Source of the DNA: an uncultured bacterium
GTDB lineage: Bacteria; Bacillota; Clostridia; Christensenellales; Borkfalkiaceae
Assembly (NCBI GenBank): GCA_934871445.1
Contig: CAKXBD010000065.1
Coordinates: 1,937 to 11,196 of the forward strand
DNA length: 9,260 nt
Direction: 5' to 3'
Shown here: piece by piece, positions 1 through 5,700 of the stretch
How positions within the stretch are numbered: position 1 is the first letter of the stretch
Layout: every line of letters starts with the position of its first letter
Program-made: the position numbers and the translations under genes
The notes under the pieces: generated by a model
Seen by the model: the letters and a program-made list of their open reading frames with translations, nothing else
Told to the model about the DNA's origin: nothing
The model's database searches: none

Positions 1-552
1 GTATTCGACTTTCAAATCGAGCTTTTCCAGCATTTTTTCGACGCTCGCGGCATCCTTTACATCGATTCCTTCCTTTAAGGCTTTCAGGGCACAGGCACGA
101 TACATCGCTCCCGTATCGAGATAGAGAATATCGTAATCCCTCGCCAAAATTTTTGCTATCGTGCTCTTGCCGCTCCCTGCGGGGCCGTCCAAAGCGATAT
201 TATAGATTGACGAAATATCTTTTCTCAAAACTTTTGCCCCCTTCTGATAGATATGCTTCGCCGAAAAGGTGTTTTCCGTAAAAATCATCGTGCGTATGCA
301 CAGAGGAAGTCCACCTTCGATTTCCGGCTCCGTACAGGCAAACAGCGGACAAAAATCGTAACCGGCCTCTCGCGCCGCCTTTGCCGGATGGTAAGCATGA
401 ATGTCCTTAGTCAAAGAAAAAACGATGCATCGTACTTCTGCTTTCTTCAAAAAATTTTCCCGAAAAATTTCATCGACCAACTCTTTCACCGACGAAAAAA
501 TTTCGTCCTTACAATCCCTTTCTATCGTAGTCGCACCGCGAATTATTGTCAT
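1..552 (-). CDS. AroH-type chorismate mutase fused in frame to cytidylate kinase (N-terminal 184 codons; runs off the left edge)
   Basis: I translated this by hand. The minus frame from ATG at 552 is open with no stop to base 1. Residues 1-113 read as a monofunctional AroH chorismate mutase (chorismate to prephenate): RGATT at 5-9, PAKAAR at 56-61, Cys73, CIR at 85-87, HIY at 100-102 and VLR at 108-110. These match Bacillus subtilis AroH Arg7, Arg63, Cys75, Arg90, Tyr108 and Arg116 (numbering from memory). The Phe57 equivalent is His55. After a junction of only a few residues, cytidylate kinase (CMP/dCMP phosphorylation) begins: P-loop GPAGSGKST at 123-131 and LDTGAMYRA at 145-153. The rest of the kinase is outside the window. 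AAAGGAG at 558-564 lies 5 bases before the ATG. The promoter is at 602-630 and the FAD oxidoreductase gene is upstream. Both domain assignments are firm. That they remain one polypeptide is what the sequence shows, barring a sequencing error. Confidence 0.9.
   Translation of the reverse strand, partial: MTIIRGATTIERDCKDEIFSSVKELVDEIFRENFLKKAEVRCIVFSLTKDIHAYHPAKAAREAGYDFCPLFACTEPEIEGGLPLCIRTMIFTENTFSAKHIYQKGAKVLRKDISSIYNIALDGPAGSGKSTIAKILARDYDILYLDTGAMYRACALKALKEGIDVKDAASVEKMLEKLDLKVEY
226..245 (-). promoter_or_regulatory. Possible internal ribosome site and TTG start for a free cytidylate kinase
   Basis: Inside the fusion gene, a purine-rich AGAAGGGGG (237-245) lies 8 bases upstream of an in-frame TTG (226-228, codon 109). 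Starting there would give a kinase beginning MRKDISSIYNIALDG, close in length to the N-terminus of stand-alone bacterial Cmk proteins. This could be a working internal start or a relic of the time when the two genes were separate. Only sequence resemblance supports it. Confidence 0.35.
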
Positions 553-601
553 TTTTTCTCCTTTGGCTCGGAAAATACTATATCAAGTCTTGTCTTGTTT
601 T

Positions 602-630
602 ATTATATACGTAAAAATAAAATCCGTCAA
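602..630 (-). promoter_or_regulatory. Sigma-A promoter for the aroH-cmk fusion gene
   Basis: On the minus strand a -35 box TTGACG (625-630) is separated by exactly 17 bases from a perfect -10 box TATAAT (602-607). Transcription would start near 595, giving a leader of about 43 bases before the ATG at 552. The gene is therefore not dependent on read-through from the FAD oxidoreductase gene upstream. Confidence 0.85.
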
Positions 631-675
631 GCCTTTTCCTTAAAGAGCTGAAAGGTTTTATCCCTTTGGGCGACA

Positions 676-707
676 TTTTTCGATAGAACAAACTTCTTAT
701 CGAAAAA
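676..707. repeat. Inverted repeat between the FAD oxidoreductase gene and the aroH-cmk promoter
   Basis: TTTTTCGATA (676-685) is repeated perfectly inverted at 698-707 around a 12-base loop. It lies about 45 bases upstream of the aroH-cmk -35 box. No U-run follows the stem on either strand, so it does not look like a standard terminator. It could be an operator-like palindrome. The rest of 553-784 shows no gene. Confidence 0.4.
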
Positions 708-784
708 ACATTAAACTTATTTACGAGAGGAATTTTTACTTGTCATCGAGAGAAAACTAAAAAAGCTTTCCTTATTCCCGAATT

Positions 785-2026
785 TTATTTTATACTGTTT
801 CCCGCTGCATATCCCGTCGAAAAGGCAATTTGGAGATTATAGCCGCCCGTAAAAGCATCCGCATCCAATACTTCTCCGCAAAAACGCAAGCCCTTTACTT
901 TCTTCGCTTCCATTGTGCGCGGATCGATTTCGGACAAATCTACTCCGCCTGAAGTAATGATCGCTTCGCGGAAATCCCTTAACCCTATGGGCTGTAAGGG
1001 AAATCCTTTCAATACATCCAATAATTTTCCGCGCTCCTCTTTCGTAAGAACATTTACGTTCTTTTTCTCCGAAATCCCGCTCGCGGCCAACACTGCCGAA
1101 ATCATTTTCTGCGGCAACAAATCCGACACGGCATTATCGATATGCCGATTCTTGTATTTTTCAAAATCCCTTAAAATTCGCTTATCCAACGTCTGCCGGT
1201 CGAGCGCGGGCTTCAAATCGAGTTCCAGAATCACACTTTTCAAATCGAGACGATTGATTAGGCTAGAAAGAGACAGCACCAACGGGCCCGATATTCCGAA
1301 ATGCGTAAAAAGCATCTCCCCGAACCCGTCATAAATTAACTTTTTTCCGTTTTTCGCCTTTAAGGAAACATTTTTTAGAGCCAGTCCCTGTAAATCCTTG
1401 AAAAAAGTTCCCTTCAAATTTATACCGCACAGTCCCGGCCGCAAATCGGTCACGCGCAGCCCAGCCTCGTCGGCAAATCGATAACCGTCCCCCGTCGAAC
1501 CCGTCGAAGGATAGCTCAATCCGCCCGTACATACGATTGCTTCCTCACATTCGTATTTCCCCTTTTTCGTCCTTACAGCTACTATGCGAGGCATAATATC
1601 TACGTCAGACATAGAAGTTTCTAAATAAACGACTTCTTCATTGAGGAAAAAGCGTACCCCTACCGAACGACAAGCTTTTTCTAAAGTTTTGGTAACATCG
1701 CTCGCGTGGTCGGAAACGGGAAAGACTCTGCCTCCGCGTTCGGTTTTAAGGGGTAGACCGTGGACGACAAAAAATTCCATAACACTTTTAGGCGGAAAAG
1801 ACCAAACAGCACCTGTGAGAAATTTTCGGCCGCGGACGACATTTTCCAAAAATTCATCGGGAGAAATGTCGTTCGTAATGTTACAGCGTCCTTTTCCCGT
1901 AATATAGATTTTTTTTCCCAATTTTTCGTTTTTTTCAAAAAGAAAAACGTCGTTGCCGTTTATGGCGGCGGAATAAGCCGCCATAAGTCCTGCGGCACCT
2001 CCGCCGACGATGCACACCTTTTTCAT
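785..2026 (-). CDS. FAD-dependent oxidoreductase of the HI0933/YhiN/BaiN family
   Basis: A 413-residue flavoprotein, full length for the family. It has an N-terminal Rossmann dinucleotide site GGGAAG at 8-13 with the usual acidic residue ending the second strand (Glu31), the family block GKGRCNITN at 44-52, a central TGG..YPSTGSTGDGY segment, FTHFGISGP, and a C-terminal FAD-contacting block from ITSGGVDL (about 357) to TGGYNLQIAF (393-402). Family members are annotated variously as aminoacetone oxidase-like proteins, and one Clostridium scindens member, BaiN, is linked to bile-acid reduction. Nothing here fixes the substrate, and a soluble cytosolic enzyme is expected. The start ATG is preceded by AAAGGT. 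A weak -10-like TATAAA (2145-2150) has no convincing -35. The operon terminator at 2189-2229 separates it from oadA. It is followed on the same strand by the aroH-cmk gene. Confidence 0.93.
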   Translation of the reverse strand: MKKVCIVGGGAAGLMAAYSAAINGNDVFLFEKNEKLGKKIYITGKGRCNITNDISPDEFLENVVRGRKFLTGAVWSFPPKSVMEFFVVHGLPLKTERGGRVFPVSDHASDVTKTLEKACRSVGVRFFLNEEVVYLETSMSDVDIMPRIVAVRTKKGKYECEEAIVCTGGLSYPSTGSTGDGYRFADEAGLRVTDLRPGLCGINLKGTFFKDLQGLALKNVSLKAKNGKKLIYDGFGEMLFTHFGISGPLVLSLSSLINRLDLKSVILELDLKPALDRQTLDKRILRDFEKYKNRHIDNAVSDLLPQKMISAVLAASGISEKKNVNVLTKEERGKLLDVLKGFPLQPIGLRDFREAIITSGGVDLSEIDPRTMEAKKVKGLRFCGEVLDADAFTGGYNLQIAFSTGYAAGNSIK

Positions 2027-2059
2027 TGTTATACCTTTTTTTCCATCGATACTTTACCG

Positions 2060-2093
2060 CGAAAAACGAAAACTAACTTTTGCTCGTTTTTCG
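2060..2093. repeat. Inverted repeat in the leader of the FAD oxidoreductase gene
   Basis: CGAAAAACGA (2060-2069) and TCGTTTTTCG (2084-2093) form a perfect 10-bp stem around a 14-base loop, ending about 34 bases upstream of the ATG at 2026. In the minus-strand transcript it would be a hairpin in the 5' leader. It might affect translation or be a residual terminator. No function can be assigned from sequence alone. Confidence 0.45.
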
Positions 2094-2188
2094 GTTTAGT
2101 ACTTTTGTTATTTTTTTCTGAGTACAAATATTTATCTGTTTCCCTTTATACTACAAAAAAAATTTTTTAGGACTTTGAAGATTTTCTG

Positions 2189-2229
2189 TAACACAAAGAA
2201 TTTCGGCGCGGAAATCCTGCGCCGAAATT
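2189..2229 (-). terminator. Intrinsic terminator of the Na+-decarboxylase operon
   Basis: Perfect 11-bp inverted repeat, AATTTCGGCGC (2199-2209) with GCGCCGAAATT (2219-2229), around a 9-base loop. It starts 22 bases beyond the oadA stop. Read in the minus direction, the GC-rich stem is followed by a U-rich run (2189-2198, ending TTCTTTGTGTT). It also has T's on the plus side, but no plus-strand gene needs it. Confidence 0.8.
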
Positions 2230-2251
2230 TTTAATTCATGCAATTTTATTT

Positions 2252-3673
2252 TCAGACGGGATAGACATTTCCCTTGGCAAGATCTCTGTCTACGCCGTCT
2301 TTCTGCGCTTCTCTCCATTTGAAGAAATTCTCAGCTACTTGTTCAAATACGGCATAGGAAAGAACATCCTCTTCTTTCTCGTAGTATCCCATTTCAATGA
2401 CTTTTTTCTTTATATCTTCATATTCGGGCTTCAAGTCGTCGGCCGGACGATAGGTAATGCGTTTCGTATCGCCCAATACCTTCTTAGCCACTTCTTCATT
2501 AATAGGCATCGGCAATTTACCATATTTACCGGCGAAGAGATCCTTTGTCTCTTTCGTCACCATTTTATAGCGTTCACCCATGATGACATTGAGAACTGCC
2601 TGTGTTCCGACGATCTGCGAAGAAGGCGTAACCAACGGCGGATAACCGCAGTCCTTTCTCACATTGGGAACTTCCGCGAGACATTCCATCAACTTATCTT
2701 CTTTTCCCGCTTTTTTAAGCTGATTGATAAGATTGGACAACATTCCTCCAGGAACCTGATAAATAAGCGTGTTGACATCGATTCCCTTCACTTTATCGGT
2801 GAGAATACCGTCGTCCTTCAATCTCTTTTCCACCTTCTTGAAATGCTGTACGATCGGAAGCAATTTCGCAATTTCTATGCCCGTGTCATAGCCCGTTCCC
2901 TTTAAGGTTGCTACCAACGGCTCGGTAGCGGGCTGCGAAGTGCCGTTTCCGAGAGGAGAAAGCGCCGTATCGACAATATCCACTCCTGCCAAAATCGCCA
3001 TGAGATAGACCATGTCGCCCGTGCCCGTCGTATTGTGCGTATGCAGATGCAGTTTTGTTTCGGGGCGGAGCTCCTGTTTGAGCGCTTTGACGAGTTCATA
3101 CGTATCGAAAGGAAGCAAGAGGTTTGCCATATCTTTCAGACAGATATTATCCGCGCCCATATCTTCGAGCTGTTTTCCGAGTTTTACAAAATACTCTTTC
3201 GTATATACGGGGCCGGTCGTATAGCAAATCGTCGCTTCGCAGACTCCGCCGTATTTCTTAATCGCCTTCATGGAGGTTTCGAGGTTTCTGGGATCGTTCA
3301 GAGCATCAAACACACGGACAACACCGACGCCGTTTTCGATAGATTTTTCCACGAATTTTTCGACGAGGTCATCGGCATAATGACGATACCCCAAAAGATT
3401 TTGCCCTCTAAGCAACATTTGAATGGGCGTCTTTTTAAGGTGTGCTTTCAGCGTTCTCAATCTCTCCCAAGGATCCTCGTTAAGGAAACGAAGACAGGAG
3501 TCAAAGGTTGCTCCGCCCCAAGCTTCGAGGGAATAATAGCCGATATCATCCAGCTGTTCCAAAACGGGAAGCATTTCGTCCAGTCGCATTCTCGTTGCAG
3601 CCTGAGACTGATGCGCATCGCGCAAAATTGTTTCCGTAATCAATACTTTTCTGTTTTCAGTTTTTATTTCCAT
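2252..3673 (-). CDS. oadA: Oxaloacetate decarboxylase alpha / transcarboxylase 5S-type carboxyltransferase (no biotin domain)
   Basis: A TIM-barrel carboxyltransferase of 473 residues. It transfers the carboxyl group of oxaloacetate to biotin, leaving pyruvate, or works in reverse. The family signature is clear: RDAHQS at 18-23 with metal ligand Asp19, EAWGGATFD at 50-58, the carbamylated lysine in CLKDMA (Lys180), and HLHTHNTTG with metal-binding His209 and His211. The conserved C-terminal PYC/OadA region follows, with PGGML and the CGYPPLVTPSSQIVG block. The protein ends without the fused C-terminal biotinyl domain of Klebsiella OadA. The separate carrier gene at 4909-5301 supplies it, so the architecture resembles the transcarboxylase 5S subunit or pyruvate carboxylase subunit B. 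AAGGAGA precedes the ATG, 20 bases after oadB. It is the last gene of the operon. Acting on oxaloacetate is inferred from the family. Confidence 0.95.
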   Translation of the reverse strand: MEIKTENRKVLITETILRDAHQSQAATRMRLDEMLPVLEQLDDIGYYSLEAWGGATFDSCLRFLNEDPWERLRTLKAHLKKTPIQMLLRGQNLLGYRHYADDLVEKFVEKSIENGVGVVRVFDALNDPRNLETSMKAIKKYGGVCEATICYTTGPVYTKEYFVKLGKQLEDMGADNICLKDMANLLLPFDTYELVKALKQELRPETKLHLHTHNTTGTGDMVYLMAILAGVDIVDTALSPLGNGTSQPATEPLVATLKGTGYDTGIEIAKLLPIVQHFKKVEKRLKDDGILTDKVKGIDVNTLIYQVPGGMLSNLINQLKKAGKEDKLMECLAEVPNVRKDCGYPPLVTPSSQIVGTQAVLNVIMGERYKMVTKETKDLFAGKYGKLPMPINEEVAKKVLGDTKRITYRPADDLKPEYEDIKKKVIEMGYYEKEEDVLSYAVFEQVAENFFKWREAQKDGVDRDLAKGNVYPV

Positions 3674-3693
3674 AATCGTTTTATCTCCTTACA

Positions 3694-4887
3694 TTAGAAC
3701 AGCGATAAGAGGAAGCCCGCGGCGATCGCCGAACCGATGACGCCGGCCACGTTCGGACCCATCGCATGCATCAGTAAATGATTGCTCGGATCCGATTCCC
3801 GCCCTACGTCTTCGGAAATACGGGCCGCCATCGGAACGGCGGAAACGCCGGCACTTCCGATCAACGGATTGATTTTTCCCTTGGAAAGTTTACACATCAG
3901 TCTGCCCATCAAAAGGCCGCCGATCGTACCGAATACGAAGGCAAACAATCCGAGAAGAATAATTTTAATCGTAGACCAAGTCAAGAACACGCCGCCGAAT
4001 GCCTTACACCCGACGCAAACGCCGAGAAAGATCGTCACTGTATTCATGAGTCCGTTCTGCGCCTGTGAAGAAAGCCGTTCTGCCACGCCCGATTCGCGCA
4101 GAAGGTTTCCAAGCATCAGCATACCGAGAAGCGGCATAGCGTCGGGAAGCAAAATACCGACCACCAACGTCACGAGAATTGGAAATATAATTTTCTCCAA
4201 TTTACTGACCGTACGGAGCTGCTTCATCTTGATTGCTCTTTCTTTTTTGGGAACAAGCAATCTCATCAAAGGCTTCTGTATAATAGGAATGAGAGCCATA
4301 TACGAATAGGCGGCAATCGCTATTGCGGAGAGCAAATCCTCATTCGTAAACTTCGATAACATCTGCGTCACATACAACGCCGTAGGACCGTCCGCGCCGC
4401 CGATAATTGCAATAGAGCAAGCCGCCGCGAGGTCGAAACCGAGTACGACAGCTAAAATAAGCGCAACAAATATACCGAGCTGAGCAGCTGCGCCGATAAA
4501 CATACTCTTAGGATTGGAAATGAGCGGCCCGAAATCGGTCATTGCGCCGATTCCCAAGAAAATAAGCGGCGGATAAATGACGTTTTGTACGCCGTAGAAA
4601 AGGTACCATAAAAGGCCCCTTGACTGAACGTTTTCATAAGTATGTTCGACGCCCTCGGGATAAGTTCCCCACAAAACGTCGTAGGCGCCCGGAATATTGA
4701 TGAGAAACATACCGAACGCAATGGGCAGGAGCAATAACGGCTCAAATTTTTTGACAATCGCGAGATAGAACAGGATAAAGGAAATCAATAACATGACATA
4801 GTTCTGCCATGTTCCGTTCGCGAGGCCGGAAGATTCCCATAATCCTTTGAGCATCCCGCCGATATCGACGAGTAGATTTTGCGTCAT
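3694..4887 (-). CDS. oadB: Na+-translocating decarboxylase beta subunit (OadB/MmdB/GcdB family)
   Basis: A 397-residue integral membrane protein that decarboxylates carboxybiotin and couples this to Na+ export. Family motifs are intact: GFEPLLLLP-like KFEPLLLLP near 47-55, YPPLIFLGIGAMTDFGPLI at 105-123, GGADGPTALY with Asp166 (the Klebsiella Asp203 equivalent), GCKAFGG, NPLIGSAGVSAVPMAAR (Asn340, Gly344, Ser349 and Arg356 match Klebsiella Asn373, Gly377, Ser382 and Arg389), and HAMGPNVAGVIGSAIAAG near the C-terminus. It has many hydrophobic segments and is slightly shorter than the roughly 430-residue enterobacterial proteins. AGGGAGA precedes the ATG. It lies 21 bases after the biotin carrier gene and 20 bases before oadA. 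Because the pump residues are conserved, I expect an active Na+ pump. Residue equivalences are from memory. Confidence 0.96.
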   Translation of the reverse strand: MTQNLLVDIGGMLKGLWESSGLANGTWQNYVMLLISFILFYLAIVKKFEPLLLLPIAFGMFLINIPGAYDVLWGTYPEGVEHTYENVQSRGLLWYLFYGVQNVIYPPLIFLGIGAMTDFGPLISNPKSMFIGAAAQLGIFVALILAVVLGFDLAAACSIAIIGGADGPTALYVTQMLSKFTNEDLLSAIAIAAYSYMALIPIIQKPLMRLLVPKKERAIKMKQLRTVSKLEKIIFPILVTLVVGILLPDAMPLLGMLMLGNLLRESGVAERLSSQAQNGLMNTVTIFLGVCVGCKAFGGVFLTWSTIKIILLGLFAFVFGTIGGLLMGRLMCKLSKGKINPLIGSAGVSAVPMAARISEDVGRESDPSNHLLMHAMGPNVAGVIGSAIAAGFLLSLF

Positions 4888-4908
4888 TGACTTTTCTCCC
4901 TATCTTTT

Positions 4909-5301
4909 TTAACCGATGACGGCAAGGACTGTATCGGATTCGACTTGCGCCCCATTTGCTCCCCACAAACACACGACTCCATCGCAAGGAGAAGTGATAT
5001 CGTTATCCATCTTCATCGCTTCAAGGACGAGAATGGGTTGATCCTTTTTTACAGTCGTTCCTTCCGCGACGAGCAACGCTTTTATCAAACCGGGGAACGG
5101 AGAAAGCACTTTTTCTCCGTTTGCAGGAGCCGCTTTCGGAGCAGTAGGCGCTGCTTGAGGCACAGCCTTAGGTTCCTGAACAGACGGTGCCGCAGGCTGG
5201 GAGGCCGCCACAGGAGCGACAGAGGACGAAGAGGCCGAGCCGACTTCTTCTACACCTACTTCATAGCTTTTACCGTTTACAGTGATAACAAAATTACGCA
5301 T
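4909..5301 (-). CDS. Biotin carboxyl carrier subunit of the decarboxylase
   Basis: A 130-residue biotin carrier. Residues 1-20 form a short beta-rich start (MRNFVITVNGKSYEV) typical of transcarboxylase 1.3S and decarboxylase biotin subunits. Residues 22-62 are a flexible Ala/Pro/Ser-rich linker. Residues 63-130 are a biotinyl domain with EAMKM at 94-98, so Lys97 should be biotinylated by a biotin ligase encoded elsewhere. The usual APMPG before the domain is SPFPG here. It should shuttle the carboxyl group between the carboxyltransferase subunits and OadB. AAGGAG sits 10 bases before the ATG and overlaps the end of oadG. The equivalent subunit is called MmdC, GcdC or the OadA C-terminal domain in other systems. 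Confidence 0.95.
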   Translation of the reverse strand: MRNFVITVNGKSYEVGVEEVGSASSSSVAPVAASQPAAPSVQEPKAVPQAAPTAPKAAPANGEKVLSPFPGLIKALLVAEGTTVKKDQPILVLEAMKMDNDITSPCDGVVCLWGANGAQVESDTVLAVIG

Positions 5302-5315
5302 GATCTATTTTCTCC

Positions 5316-5687
5316 TTAAATTCTCTTGATTCTTTTTACCGTAAATTCACATTTCGGTTTTTCTTTTGCATAGTAAGCCATAAGCGCGGCCGTAATTGCC
5401 GCAACCACCTCTTCCGAGATTTCCTCGGACGTCTCTAAAACGGGAGATGCCGCCGCTTTATTTGCGAGCGCCTCGTTTTCGACCTTTTCCTTCTTCTTAA
5501 TCGGCTGTTTTCCAGAGGTTTTGCGCATGATATATCCGACTAACCACACGACGAAAACCAAAAAAGCAATCCCGATAAAGACGACGATAAATCCGAGGAG
5601 CGCGTCTATTGCCGCTTCGCCGATTCCGACGTGCTTCGGATATTCGTCCGCAAGTTCACTCGATACCGCCAACAAATTATTCCACAT
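5316..5687 (-). CDS. oadG: OadG-family gamma subunit of the decarboxylase
   Basis: A small 123-residue membrane anchor. A short polar N-terminus leads to one long hydrophobic helix (about 29-54, LLGFIVVFIGIAFLVFVVWL), followed by a basic stretch and a charged Ala/Glu-rich linker. The conserved C-terminal ISEEVVAAITAALMAYY block and a basic FTVKRIKRI tail are typical of clostridial OadG proteins. It is expected to hold the biotin and carboxyltransferase parts on OadB. I start at the ATG at 5687, not the TTG two codons upstream, because AAGGCGG (5694-5700) is then 6 bases away. It lies 12 bases after the carboxyltransferase gene and 14 before the carrier gene. Small OadG proteins vary a lot, so context is part of the evidence. 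Confidence 0.88.
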   Translation of the reverse strand: MWNNLLAVSSELADEYPKHVGIGEAAIDALLGFIVVFIGIAFLVFVVWLVGYIMRKTSGKQPIKKKEKVENEALANKAAASPVLETSEEISEEVVAAITAALMAYYAKEKPKCEFTVKRIKRI

Positions 5688-5693
5688 AGTCAA

Positions 5694-5700
5694 CCGCCTT
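5694..5700 (-). promoter_or_regulatory. Ribosome binding site deciding the oadG start
   Basis: AAGGCGG on the minus strand, 6 bases before ATG 5685-5687 and overlapping the stop of the upstream carboxyltransferase gene. It is only one base from the alternative TTG at 5691-5693, which argues for the ATG. Confidence 0.7.

Noticed and set aside
253..651. Plus-strand open frame opposite the start of the aroH-cmk gene
   Set aside because: It is the complement of a clearly recognisable AroH coding frame and has no family resemblance of its own.
676..707. Inverted repeat considered as terminator for the FAD oxidoreductase gene
   Set aside because: No U-run follows the stem in the minus direction and the stem is AT-rich, so it does not fit an intrinsic terminator. 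Kept only as a repeat.
1760..2170. Plus-strand open frame overlapping the FAD oxidoreductase 5' part
   Set aside because: Antisense shadow of a conserved flavoprotein. The product is low-complexity with no recognisable domain.
2339..2905. Long plus-strand open frame of 188 codons
   Set aside because: It lies wholly antisense to oadA, whose frame shows a full set of family motifs, so this is a by-product of oadA codon use.
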